Shown piece after piece: positions 1-7,208 of a DNA stretch of 14,060 nt (its first letter is position 1; each line of letters starts with the position of its first letter). The DNA lies in contig PBCB01000042.1 in assembly GCA_002717765.1 (NCBI GenBank), positions 1 to 14,060 on the forward strand. The letters are read 5' to 3'. Below the pieces are notes generated by a model. The model was not told where the DNA came from. It did not search any database and worked only from the letters and a program-made list of their open reading frames with translations. The stretch comes from Fidelibacterota bacterium. Its GTDB lineage: Bacteria; Marinisomatota; Marinisomatia; Marinisomatales; TCS55. Both the position numbers and the translations under genes were made by a program.

Positions 1-552
1 GGTGAATATTTTGATGACGCAATGGAAGTTCTTTTAAAATTCCAAGAAGATGGTAAAACAAAGTTCATCGGGCTTTCCGATTGGTCTGATGCAAAGATCA
101 TGCATTATATAAATAAGGTCAAACCCGATGTGGTTCAACCATATAGAAATGTTATGGATGATAGTTATGAGGTATCTGGATTAAAGAATTATATTGATAC
201 CAATAATGTTGGGGTCTGTTTTTTTTCACCGATTAAACATGGGCTTTTGACTGGTAAATATAAAAGCCCACCCAAATTTAAAAAGGGGGATTACCGCCAA
301 AATGTTGAAGCATTCAATAGTCAAGACATTATTGATCAGCTTTTAGAAAACCGATCTAAGCTTGAAGATAGATTCCAAAAATATTCGCAACCCATAATGC
401 ATGGACTAATAGCGCCCTTGCTTGAAGATGCGCCAACTGGGTGTGTTCTTTTAGGTCAAAGAAATGAAGATCAGGTTATTAAGGCTTCACAGCTAGGAAA
501 ATCTATTTCAAAAGAGGACGCTGATTGGGTAAAAAGTATATATAAAATCTAG
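1..552 (+). CDS. Aldo/keto reductase, C-terminal part (5' end outside window)
   Basis: This is an NAD(P)H-dependent oxidoreductase of the aldo/keto reductase family, a cytosolic (beta/alpha)8 barrel that reduces carbonyl groups. The frame is already open at base 1, so the gene starts upstream and the N-terminal half, with the catalytic Asp-Tyr-Lys-His residues, is not visible. What remains is the second half of the barrel. KFIGLSDWSDA corresponds to the family's GVSNFS segment, DVVQPYRN to the VQxxYN strand, and FFSPIKHGLLTGKY to the ayspLxxGlLtGKy strand. VLLGQRNEDQVIKA near the end is the C-terminal cofactor-phosphate-binding segment, usually IPGxrnxeql. SDW for SNF and PYRN for YN are departures typical of a divergent subgroup. 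The stop is TAG at 550-552. The gene converges on the minus-strand cluster. Substrate is unknown. Confidence 0.88.
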   Translation, partial: GEYFDDAMEVLLKFQEDGKTKFIGLSDWSDAKIMHYINKVKPDVVQPYRNVMDDSYEVSGLKNYIDTNNVGVCFFSPIKHGLLTGKYKSPPKFKKGDYRQNVEAFNSQDIIDQLLENRSKLEDRFQKYSQPIMHGLIAPLLEDAPTGCVLLGQRNEDQVIKASQLGKSISKEDADWVKSIYKI

Positions 553-574
553 CCAGATTTTTTTATCACATTAT

Positions 575-599
575 TAATCATCATCAATGATTAGTTTTT
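575..599 (+). terminator. Weak hairpin plus T-run after the aldo/keto reductase
   Basis: TAATCA (575-580) and TGATTA (588-593) form a perfect 6-bp stem with a 7-base loop, followed by G and then TTTTT at 595-599. It lies 23 bases after the stop of the plus-strand gene, in the 86-base gap between two convergent genes. The stem is AT-rich, so its strength is doubtful. In the minus direction the hairpin is not followed by a T-run, so it would serve only the plus-strand gene. Confidence 0.4.
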
Positions 600-638
600 C
601 TATCGAGCAACTAAGATAAAACCTCTTTTAATTAGGAT

Positions 639-1841
639 TTATTTTTGCGCATAAGCTTCAACAGCGGACCAAACTCTCCAGAAATTTTTATAACAAATTT
701 TTTCAATGTCTTCTTCAGAATACCCCCGCTTAAGTAAATGATAAATCAAGTTGGGATATGTTGACACATCTTTCAAGCCAACCGGTAAAGAGTCGCCAAC
801 GCCATCATAATCTGATCCAATGCCAACATGATCAATTCCAGCGAGCTTTACAACATGGTCAATATGATCAACAACTTGTTCAGTGGTGGCGAAAGGGTAG
901 GGGTTGGTTTTTCTGTATTCTTCTTCAAACTCGGCAGGTGCAGTCCAATTGACGCAATTTGCACCTGGCTTAGCGCAATACTCTTCAACTGCAGCTTGCT
1001 TATTATTTGCATATGCATCGGTTTCAGGAGATATAAAACGTGATCCAAAGTTGATTTGAATAACACCACCATTGTCTTTAAGTCTTCTGATTTCATCGTC
1101 TCCCATATTTCTTTCCCAGCCTTTGGTATAATATCTACAGGAGGAGTGTGAGGCAATTACAGGAACATCAGACATATCCATCACTTGATTAATGACCTCA
1201 TCGGTTACATGGGAAACATCAACCATGATTCCTAAGCGATTCATTTCCTTGACTACTTTTCTTCCGTATGGACTTAGTCCGCCCCAAGTATCATCTGAAT
1301 CATCATAAGATGAATCACAAATCAAATTGTCTTTAGAGTGGGTAAGGGTTATATATCGTATACCTCTATCATAAAAGTATTTTAAATTTCTGATATCATC
1401 TTCAATGCCCGCACCATTTTCCATTCCCATTGGTAGGGCAATCTTGCCTTCTTCAAAAATTCTATTTGCGTCAGCTACGCTATAGGCGACTTCAAATTTA
1501 TCTGGATTATTATCAGCCATTTGGTTCACCATATCTATAAGCGAGTCCGCCTTTTCTTTTGCGCCACCAGTTTCAAGATAAGATGATGGAATATAAATTG
1601 ACATAAACGGCACATCTAATCCACCCTCTTTTGCGCGTACATAGTCAAAATCACCACTTTTTGTTCTCACCGATAAATCCTCATACCCTTTATTTAATCT
1701 CCAGGGTACATCAATATGACCATCAGTGATAATAAATTTATGTGCTAGTACATTTGCCTTGTTTCTTAGCGCTTGATCATTGGAGCAGGCGCTCACTATA
1801 AAACTGATCATTATAATAAAGGATAATTTTGTAATATTCAT
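639..1841 (-). CDS. Membrane dipeptidase, peptidase family M19 (renal dipeptidase-like lipoprotein)
   Basis: This is a zinc-dependent dipeptidase that hydrolyses dipeptides, probably at the periplasmic face. It is a 400-residue protein. The N-terminus is a lipoprotein signal with lipobox VSAC (lipid-carrying Cys19). The binuclear metal site of M19 is complete: H42 and D44 in GHIDVPW, bridging E141 in GMENG, H211 in DVSH, H232 in SHSS and D344 in GSDYDG. A stretch at about 270-300 with Cys289 and Cys296 looks like a family insertion. The frame stays open up to 1946, but that would overlap the pyruvate kinase gene. The start at 1841 is preferred because AAGGAG lies just upstream and the lipoprotein signal begins exactly there. 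The gene starts 19 bases after the pyruvate kinase stop, so co-transcription is likely. Similar bacterial enzymes act on L,D- or D-containing dipeptides; specificity cannot be read here. Confidence 0.93.
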   Translation of the reverse strand: MNITKLSFIIMISFIVSACSNDQALRNKANVLAHKFIITDGHIDVPWRLNKGYEDLSVRTKSGDFDYVRAKEGGLDVPFMSIYIPSSYLETGGAKEKADSLIDMVNQMADNNPDKFEVAYSVADANRIFEEGKIALPMGMENGAGIEDDIRNLKYFYDRGIRYITLTHSKDNLICDSSYDDSDDTWGGLSPYGRKVVKEMNRLGIMVDVSHVTDEVINQVMDMSDVPVIASHSSCRYYTKGWERNMGDDEIRRLKDNGGVIQINFGSRFISPETDAYANNKQAAVEEYCAKPGANCVNWTAPAEFEEEYRKTNPYPFATTEQVVDHIDHVVKLAGIDHVGIGSDYDGVGDSLPVGLKDVSTYPNLIYHLLKRGYSEEDIEKICYKNFWRVWSAVEAYAQK

Positions 1842-1850
1842 AAGAGACTT

Positions 1851-1858
1851 TCTCCTTA
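1851..1858 (-). promoter_or_regulatory. Shine-Dalgarno site deciding the M19 dipeptidase start
   Basis: On the minus strand TAAGGAGA sits about 10 bases before the ATG at 1841. It lies in the 19-base gap after the pyruvate kinase stop. It supports the 1841 start over the 35-codon-longer in-frame alternative at 1946. Confidence 0.7.
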
Positions 1859-1860
1859 GG

Positions 1861-3261
1861 TTATTCGTGAACTTGAATAGATAGATAGTTTGTTGTTCCG
1901 GCAATCCCCATTGGTACACCCCCAGTAATGACAAACTGATCACCAATATTTATTGTGTTAAGCTTTTTTAGAATTGAATTACATAGTTCAGGAATTTTTT
2001 CAACATTATCGTAATTATCAACCTTAATCGATTGCACTCCCCAAACCAATTGTAATTGTCTAACAATATGGTTGAATGGGGTTAATGCAAAGATGGCCGA
2101 ATTGGGTCGATATCGTGAAATCATTCTAGCGGTGCTCCCGCTGTGAGTCATTGTCATAATAATCTGTATTTCCAAATCTTCTGCGATCTGACAAACCGCA
2201 TGGCTGATAGCATCAGCAGTTTTAGTAATGATCTCTGGTAGGGGGTTCTTTGATATATTTTTTGATCCTTCTGTTTCAGTAATTACCTGATACATCGTTT
2301 CGATAACTTCAATAGGATATTTCCCCATCGCTGTTTCCCCTGTTACCATCAAGCAATCAACCCCATCAAAGATAGCATTGGCTATATCACTTACCTCAGC
2401 ACGCGTAGGTGTGTGATTTTCTATCATTGATTCTAATAATTGAGTGGCGATAACAACAGGCTTACCAATTGAATGGGCTAGATCAATAATTTCTTTTTGT
2501 GCCGCAGGTACTGTTCCCGATGGGATTTCAACCCCAAGATCACCCCTGGCAACCATAATACCATCAAACGCTTCAGTTATATTTTGCAAATCTTCCAATG
2601 CTTCCCATTTTTCTATTTTTGCCATTACAGGAAGGCGTGATTTGTTATTATCCATAATTTTATGCACTTGTATAATATCGGTAGCGTTTCTAACAAAAGA
2701 CAGCGCAATCCAATCTGCTTCTTGCTCAAGGGCAAGCTTAAGATCTTCTTTATCTTGATCGGTGAGCGCTGGAACTGCCAATGTAATTCCAGGAAAATTT
2801 ACCCCTTTACCAATCAGCACTTCACCACCAATTATTGTTTCACATTCTAAGGAGTGTTCCGAAATAATTTTTTTGACTTCTAATTGAATTTTACCATCAT
2901 TGATTAGAATTTTAGAACCGACGGTTATATTAGAAAATGAGATACTATCCGTTACACAGATTTCACCCAACCCTTTTTTGTTAGATATAATCGATGATGA
3001 TCCCTCCTTTAAATGATAATCATCAGGAATATCAGTAATTCTGATTTTAGGGCCACATAAATCAGCTATTATCGCTGGATGGTTCCCCTCATTGCTATGT
3101 ATAGATTTGACTAAATCGAAAAGTCGCTTTTTTGATTTAGCATCACCGTGAGACATATTGATTCGAAAAGTTCCTACGCCATTATCAACCATAGACTGCA
3201 AAGTTTCAGCATTATCGCATGATGGTCCAACCGTGGCTATAATCTTTGTATTTGTATTCAT
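1861..3261 (-). CDS. pyk: Pyruvate kinase
   Basis: This enzyme catalyses the last glycolytic step, phosphoenolpyruvate plus ADP to pyruvate plus ATP, in the cytosol. It has 466 residues, the length of the compact bacterial form without the extra C-terminal PEP-utiliser-like domain. Family landmarks run in order: KIIATVGPSC (6-15); RINMSHG (33-39), with the phosphate/cation-binding Arg, Asn and Ser; a B domain from roughly 72 to 165; MAKIE (213-217), with catalytic Lys215 and metal ligand Glu217; ARGDLGVE (238-245), with metal ligand Asp241; and ATQLLESM (272-279). The effector/C domain includes HSGSTARMISRYRP. The usual DTKGPEIR reads DLCGPKIR (67-74), which points to the potassium-independent lineage. 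The ATG at 3261 follows the apaG stop by 9 bases with only a weak purine-rich site, which suggests coupling to apaG. The dipeptidase gene lies 19 bases downstream. Confidence 0.97.
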   Translation of the reverse strand: MNTNTKIIATVGPSCDNAETLQSMVDNGVGTFRINMSHGDAKSKKRLFDLVKSIHSNEGNHPAIIADLCGPKIRITDIPDDYHLKEGSSSIISNKKGLGEICVTDSISFSNITVGSKILINDGKIQLEVKKIISEHSLECETIIGGEVLIGKGVNFPGITLAVPALTDQDKEDLKLALEQEADWIALSFVRNATDIIQVHKIMDNNKSRLPVMAKIEKWEALEDLQNITEAFDGIMVARGDLGVEIPSGTVPAAQKEIIDLAHSIGKPVVIATQLLESMIENHTPTRAEVSDIANAIFDGVDCLMVTGETAMGKYPIEVIETMYQVITETEGSKNISKNPLPEIITKTADAISHAVCQIAEDLEIQIIMTMTHSGSTARMISRYRPNSAIFALTPFNHIVRQLQLVWGVQSIKVDNYDNVEKIPELCNSILKKLNTINIGDQFVITGGVPMGIAGTTNYLSIQVHE

Positions 3262-3270
3262 TGTTACTTA

Positions 3271-3654
3271 TTAGTTCACAGAAAATGGAGTTGTAAATCG
3301 AAAAGGGGAAATTATCGCATTGAATTTTCTTCCATTATCATTAACCATTTCAAAATGACCATGCATTACACCAACATTTGTTGGAAGGGGGCAGTAGCTA
3401 GTGTATTCAAACGTGTCCCCACTTTTAATATAAGGTTGCTTTCCAACTACGCCGGGGCCACGTATTTCCTCCACATTTCCATTGCCATCGGTGATATTCC
3501 AGTAGCGCGAGCGCAACTGAATCGTTTCATTGGAATTGTTGGTGATTTCTATATGATAAGAAAAGAAAAAGAGCGGTTTTGATAAATCTGAACGCGAAGG
3601 TAAATAATTAGGAGATACTTCAATGTTTATAAATCTGGTATTAGTTTTAATCAT
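3271..3654 (-). CDS. apaG: ApaG domain protein
   Basis: This is a stand-alone ApaG protein of 127 residues, the usual family length: a small immunoglobulin/fibronectin-III-like beta sandwich. The diagnostic core is YHIEITNNSNETIQLRSRYW (34-53), then NITDGNG and the glycine-rich RGPGVVGKQPYIKSGDTFEY, and near the end a conserved GVMHGHFEM. The family was linked genetically to cobalt/magnesium resistance in enteric bacteria, but its biochemical role is unsettled; related domains bind pyrophosphate-type ligands or proteins. The ATG at 3654 has no Shine-Dalgarno site, and an in-frame stop lies 27 bases upstream with no other start between. Pyruvate kinase follows after 9 bases, so the two are very likely one transcript. 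Confidence 0.93.
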   Translation of the reverse strand: MIKTNTRFINIEVSPNYLPSRSDLSKPLFFFSYHIEITNNSNETIQLRSRYWNITDGNGNVEEIRGPGVVGKQPYIKSGDTFEYTSYCPLPTNVGVMHGHFEMVNDNGRKFNAIISPFRFTTPFSVN

Positions 3655-3703
3655 TTCGGTAGATAAAATTACGATTTTTTAGAATGTATTAATAGTTGAT
3701 AAT

Positions 3704-4462
3704 TCAGCTTCCCTGCACACCTTTTTTAATTTCTTCACTAAGAGCTAATACAGCCTTTACATAATTATCTGCGTGATTATAAGCATAAATTGATTTATAA
3801 ATCTCTTTATCATTTGTTTGAGATTTCGGGTACCCGTTTTTGATTAAATAATTCGATATACTAGCAATTACATCTTCCCAATCATATGGTTTGCGCTTAC
3901 CATCATTATTGCCATCCACTGCATAAGAAATAAAACTAGATGGAATAAATTGACCATATCCAAATGCCCCAGCGTACGATCCTTTAATTGAATGGGGTGG
4001 AATATTATCTTCATAGCAGAGCACTAAAAAATCAACAAGTTCTTTTTTTGCCCATTTTGAACGCTTTGGCATTTTGAGTATTTGGGTATAAAGCGCACTA
4101 AAGACAGAATATTTACCCTTATTTAGTCCATAATTACTTTCTATACCAATAATACTAAGAACAATAAAAGGGTCCACCGCTGCTTTGTTAAGTATATGTT
4201 CATTATTTTTATAAAATTTTACACCAGCACCAACCCTTTTTTCAGTTACAAAAATTTTTTTGTATACTTCCCAAGATTTCTTTTCATACGGACGAGCAAA
4301 AAAATCCGGGATTTTATTATGGACTACAATGTGTTTTTTATCGAACGCTTGTTGAAGATATTTATCAGAAAGCCCTTTTTTGATGGCTTGATCATATATG
4401 GAATCCAATACCGGGTCTTCATATAAAAACAGGAAAGGGAGAATTAATATATTTATTAGCAT
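3704..4462 (-). CDS. Lytic murein transglycosylase, SLT_2 / MltB type
   Basis: This is a periplasmic murein-cleaving enzyme that cuts the MurNAc-GlcNAc bond to form 1,6-anhydro-MurNAc ends. The 252-residue protein carries the MltB-type signature: GIESNYG (106-112) with catalytic Glu108, SYAGAFGYGQFIPSSF (162-177), AVDGNNDGKRKPYDWEDVIASI starting at 181, and AYNHADNYVKAV (227-238). The N-terminus MLINILILPFLFL is hydrophobic but short and lacks a positive n-region, so it is only a marginal export signal. An in-frame stop immediately upstream leaves no longer start. At 252 residues it is clearly shorter than E. coli MltB (about 360) and ends with the catalytic domain, with no peptidoglycan-binding domain. 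The ATG has no Shine-Dalgarno site. It lies 43 bases after the acyltransferase and 49 bases before apaG. Confidence 0.9.
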   Translation of the reverse strand: MLINILILPFLFLYEDPVLDSIYDQAIKKGLSDKYLQQAFDKKHIVVHNKIPDFFARPYEKKSWEVYKKIFVTEKRVGAGVKFYKNNEHILNKAAVDPFIVLSIIGIESNYGLNKGKYSVFSALYTQILKMPKRSKWAKKELVDFLVLCYEDNIPPHSIKGSYAGAFGYGQFIPSSFISYAVDGNNDGKRKPYDWEDVIASISNYLIKNGYPKSQTNDKEIYKSIYAYNHADNYVKAVLALSEEIKKGVQGS

Positions 4463-4505
4463 ATTTTATTTGAAATAATAGTAAAAGTTAGGTTTGCAAT
4501 TACTA

Positions 4506-5252
4506 TTATTCATTTTCTTTCTTATAAATTTCTATCTTTGGATTATTTGCATAAGCACCATGGGCCTCACTTGGAAGTAGCGCCGCAAGTCTACACATAA
4601 CATCATCTCCAATTTTAACTAATTCATCTTCACGCTCTTCTTTATTTTTAGGTAGTTTATATGGGCCAAATGATTTACCAATATTAATTGTAATTTTTGG
4701 CCTCACACCTTTAAATAAATAATACCACAAACTTTTATCTAAACCATATACACCAATTGGTATTATTGGCGCACTAGCAGAAGCGGATAAGTATACCACG
4801 CCTGATTTAGGTTGCCTTAATTTATCGTGTTCTGTATCCCCTTCAGGAAAAATCCCCAATATATCATTTTCTCTTAGTACTTTTTTTGACATTTTAATTG
4901 TCGATGGATTGAGTTTAGACCTATTTGTTGGTATAAACCCATATATCCAAAGAGCCAAATATTCGATAAACGAGAAATCTGTATCACTTGCAGCTAAAAA
5001 GCTAATCGGTTTTTGAATGGCATAAATCACAAAGGGAGGGTCAAAAATATTAAAATGATTTGCCGCCAGGATATATGGGCCTTTTTCCGGAAGATTATGC
5101 TTACCAGATATTGACGTTTTGGTAAAAATGCTTCCAAGAAACAGGGCAAAATAGTGTACACAGTAACGAACCCAATAGGGACGCGGTTTAAATTGATCTA
5201 GTTTTTCTGTAGATGTCAAGATGGGAATCGGTTCAAAATAAAAGCAACGCAC
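4506..5252 (-). CDS. 1-acyl-sn-glycerol-3-phosphate acyltransferase family protein (PlsC-like)
   Basis: This is a membrane-associated acyltransferase of the PlsC superfamily, which transfers fatty acyl groups to lysophosphatidate or a related acceptor in phospholipid synthesis. The catalytic HX4D motif is NHFNIFD (His66, Asp71). FPEGDTEHD (135-143) is the acceptor-binding FPEG motif, and PIIPIGVYG (162-170) the final conserved strand. A hydrophobic stretch at about 27-42 is the likely membrane anchor. The start is uncertain. No upstream ATG exists; the listed start is GTG at 5252, overlapping the M20 gene by 37 bases. TTG at 5219-5217 would give a 4-base TTGA overlap with the M20 stop, typical of translational coupling. 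Neither has a Shine-Dalgarno site. Whether it is the housekeeping PlsC or a paralogue cannot be told. Confidence 0.9.
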   Translation of the reverse strand: MRCFYFEPIPILTSTEKLDQFKPRPYWVRYCVHYFALFLGSIFTKTSISGKHNLPEKGPYILAANHFNIFDPPFVIYAIQKPISFLAASDTDFSFIEYLALWIYGFIPTNRSKLNPSTIKMSKKVLRENDILGIFPEGDTEHDKLRQPKSGVVYLSASASAPIIPIGVYGLDKSLWYYLFKGVRPKITINIGKSFGPYKLPKNKEEREDELVKIGDDVMCRLAALLPSEAHGAYANNPKIEIYKKENE

Positions 5253-6616
5253 GCACTTAATTTTTTGGCAAATGGAATATGAATAAACTCATTCGGCCCA
5301 TGTGCATTTGAATTGGGCCCGAGAACCCCAGTTATTACAAATTGAGCGCTTGGAAATTGATCACCAAGCATTGCCATGAAGGGTATTGTACCGCCTTCAC
5401 CCATTGCCATAGCAGGTTTGTTATAAAATGCCTGAGAGGCTTCTTCTATGGCATTTTCAAGCCAGCTTGAAAGCTTTGGGGCACTCCATCCATTGGCAGG
5501 TTCATCCCAATCAATTGATATGGTAGCATTATTTGGAGGATCAGCGCTAAGAGCTTTAGTCACTGCATTCATGGCTAATGTGCTATCAATGGTTGGTGGC
5601 AAACGAAACGATAATTTAAGCTCTGTAAATGGACGCAAAACATTTCCACCATCTTTGATCGAAGGAATACCCCCAGCTCCAACAATAGATAAAGTAGGTT
5701 TCCAGGTGCGCCCAATCAGGCTTTTTACGCTATTGGTGACCATTGGAGATGTTTCATTATGCCAAGGGAAGGATTCCATATTCCCATTAAGGGCCTCAAC
5801 CATTTTTTCAGCCTCTAGCATCCGATGTTCGGGAACTTTGCAATTTAGTTCTGATAGTTTAATTTCACCGGATATTTCATTTTCCAATCTTGAAATTAGT
5901 TGGCGGATTAATCGAAATGATGAAGGAACAACACCGCTAGCACTTCCTGAGTGCACACCTTCATTTAATACCTCTACTTTGAGATTACATGAAATCATTC
6001 CGCGAAGCGATACGGTTGTCCAAAACTGATCATAGTTTCCGGCGCCAGAATCTAGACAAACAACCAAATCAACATCGCCTATAATTGAACTACAGCTCTC
6101 CATATAGTAAGGAAGATCTGGTGAGCCGCTTTCTTCACAAAATTCAATCAATACAACTATTCTTGGGAGTTTGACGCCTTGGTCCTTCAATGCTTGAATT
6201 GATCCTATGGATGCAAATAAAGCATACCCATCATCCGCGCCTCCGCGCCCATAAAGCTTTTCATTTTCAAGGACAGGGGTCCAGGGCCCCAACCCATCTC
6301 TCCAGCCTTCCATTTCTGGTTGTTTATCTAAATGGCCATACATTAACACATTACCATCTCTTTCTCCTGGAATTTCAATTAAGATCAAAGGTGTTCTACT
6401 ATCCGCTTTTTCAATGTGAACAGTACTGTTTGATGGCTTATGCTTATCAATCCATTTTTGCGCTAAGCGCAATACAGAGTTCATGTGTCCATTTTCTTCC
6501 CAATTGGGGTCAAAGGCAGGAGACTTGTTCGGTATCTTAATGTAATCAGTAAGAGTTGGTATGATTTCAGAGTCCCAGAAATCGCCAATATCTTTCTGTA
6601 ATTTATCGATATTCAT
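5216..6616 (-). CDS. M20 family metallopeptidase (dipeptidase/carnosinase-like)
   Basis: This is a cytosolic di-zinc exopeptidase of the M20 family with 466 residues and no signal peptide. The metal and catalytic residues are all present: H95 and D97 in YGHLDKQP, bridging D128 in RGGADDG, catalytic base E161 and ligand E162 in FCEESGS, D189 in CLDSG, and H439 in NAHGPNEF. The lid/dimerisation domain lies roughly between 200 and 330 and includes EGVHSG (219-224), whose His is expected to reach the partner subunit's active site. Overall length and spacing fit the dipeptidase branch containing carnosinase-type enzymes rather than the shorter ArgE/DapE branch. The ATG at 6616 has no Shine-Dalgarno site, but TATAAT lies 8 bases upstream. 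The acyltransferase overlaps the 3' end. The substrate peptide is not predictable. Confidence 0.93.
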   Translation of the reverse strand: MNIDKLQKDIGDFWDSEIIPTLTDYIKIPNKSPAFDPNWEENGHMNSVLRLAQKWIDKHKPSNSTVHIEKADSRTPLILIEIPGERDGNVLMYGHLDKQPEMEGWRDGLGPWTPVLENEKLYGRGGADDGYALFASIGSIQALKDQGVKLPRIVVLIEFCEESGSPDLPYYMESCSSIIGDVDLVVCLDSGAGNYDQFWTTVSLRGMISCNLKVEVLNEGVHSGSASGVVPSSFRLIRQLISRLENEISGEIKLSELNCKVPEHRMLEAEKMVEALNGNMESFPWHNETSPMVTNSVKSLIGRTWKPTLSIVGAGGIPSIKDGGNVLRPFTELKLSFRLPPTIDSTLAMNAVTKALSADPPNNATISIDWDEPANGWSAPKLSSWLENAIEEASQAFYNKPAMAMGEGGTIPFMAMLGDQFPSAQFVITGVLGPNSNAHGPNEFIHIPFAKKLSACVAFILNRFPS

Positions 6617-6638
6617 AGTTGATTATTATAAGTTGATG

Positions 6639-6659
6639 GGGCTAATTAAATAATAGCCC
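6639..6659 (-). repeat. Perfect hairpin between ssb and the M20 gene
   Basis: GGGCTA and TAGCCC form a perfect 6-bp, GC-rich stem around a 9-base AT-rich loop, in the 62-base gap between ssb and the M20 peptidase gene. On the minus strand no T-run follows it, so it is not a standard terminator. A smaller imperfect hairpin with a T-run (minus strand AGAGCA-ATG-TGCTTT, 6663-6680) overlaps the ssb stop and may end ssb transcription. The structure is clear in the sequence; its role is inferred. Confidence 0.45.
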
Positions 6660-6678
6660 AGCAAAAAAGCACATTGCT

Positions 6679-7107
6679 CTAGAACGGCAAATCCTCATCA
6701 TCAGCTTTATTTTCGCTACTTGCTTGTGAATCATTAGCGTTGTTTGTTGATTGATTATTTTCAGAATCCATCTTCCTTCCAAGCATGGTAAACATTTCAC
6801 ATACGACCTCGGTTGTATAGCGCTTTATCCCATCTTTGTCTTCCCAATTTCTTGTTTGCAGCTTACCCTCAGTAAACACTAATTGGCCCTTTTTTAATAA
6901 GTCACCTGCCATCTCAGCAGATTTACCAAACATTACACATCGATGCCATTCTGTTTTATCTTGAATATCTCCGTTTGCATCTCTCCATGATTCATTTGTC
7001 GCTAGATTGAAATTAGCTACGGCCGCACCTGATGGCGTGAACCGTGTTTCTGGGTCGCCACCCAAATGTCCAACTAGCACCACTTTATTTACACTACCTT
7101 TTTGCAT
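6679..7107 (-). CDS. ssb: Single-stranded DNA-binding protein
   Basis: This protein coats single-stranded DNA in replication, recombination and repair and recruits partner proteins. It has 142 residues. The OB-fold spans about 1-110, beginning [21 protein letters not shown], with the family's [16 protein letters not shown] segment and base-stacking aromatics such as W54 and W88. A low-complexity Asn/Ser/Gln linker (about 113-135) leads to the acidic tip DDEDLPF, the partner-binding peptide. The ATG at 7107 is preceded 6 bases upstream by AGGAG, one of the best ribosome-binding sites in the window, and by a sigma70-like promoter in the 101-base gap. It is therefore probably transcribed on its own as well as from the genes upstream. 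Confidence 0.97.
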   Translation of the reverse strand: MQKGSVNKVVLVGHLGGDPETRFTPSGAAVANFNLATNESWRDANGDIQDKTEWHRCVMFGKSAEMAGDLLKKGQLVFTEGKLQTRNWEDKDGIKRYTTEVVCEMFTMLGRKMDSENNQSTNNANDSQASSENKADDEDLPF

Positions 7108-7148
7108 ATAGTTCTCCTGATTTAATTTAGTATATACGCGTGTAATAA

Positions 7149-7178
7149 ATACTACATACCAATGTTAATCCAAGTCAA
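7149..7178 (-). promoter_or_regulatory. Sigma70-like promoter of ssb
   Basis: On the minus strand TTGACT (7178-7173) is followed after 18 bases by TAGTAT (7154-7149). It sits in the 101-base gap before ssb and predicts a 5' leader of about 35 bases containing the AGGAG site. The inverted repeat AATAAC/GTTATT at 7177-7195 touches the upstream end of the -35 box. The assignment is by match to consensus only. Confidence 0.5.
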
Positions 7179-7195
7179 TAACTTTTGATGTTATT
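7177..7195. repeat. Inverted repeat at the ssb -35 box
   Basis: AATAAC (7177-7182) and GTTATT (7190-7195) are perfect inverted 6-mers with a 7-base spacer. The repeat overlaps the edge of the candidate -35 box of ssb and lies 13 bases past the 5-alpha-reductase stop. No T-run follows, so it is more likely an operator or a chance AT-rich palindrome than a terminator. Confidence 0.3.
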
Positions 7196-7208
7196 ATTCA
7201 ATTTAAAA

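Noticed and set aside
848..1156. 102-codon minus-strand frame inside the M19 dipeptidase gene
   Set aside because: It overlaps metal-site-bearing coding sequence in another frame of the same strand. Its product resembles no known family.
1842..1946. N-terminal extension of the M19 dipeptidase to 1946
   Set aside because: It overlaps the end of pyruvate kinase, would put a non-signal sequence in front of a clear lipoprotein signal, and ignores the AAGGAG site before 1841.
5448..6029. 193-codon plus-strand open frame inside the M20 peptidase gene
   Set aside because: It is antisense to a fully conserved metallopeptidase. Its translation has no recognisable motif and no ribosome-binding site, so it is a shadow frame.
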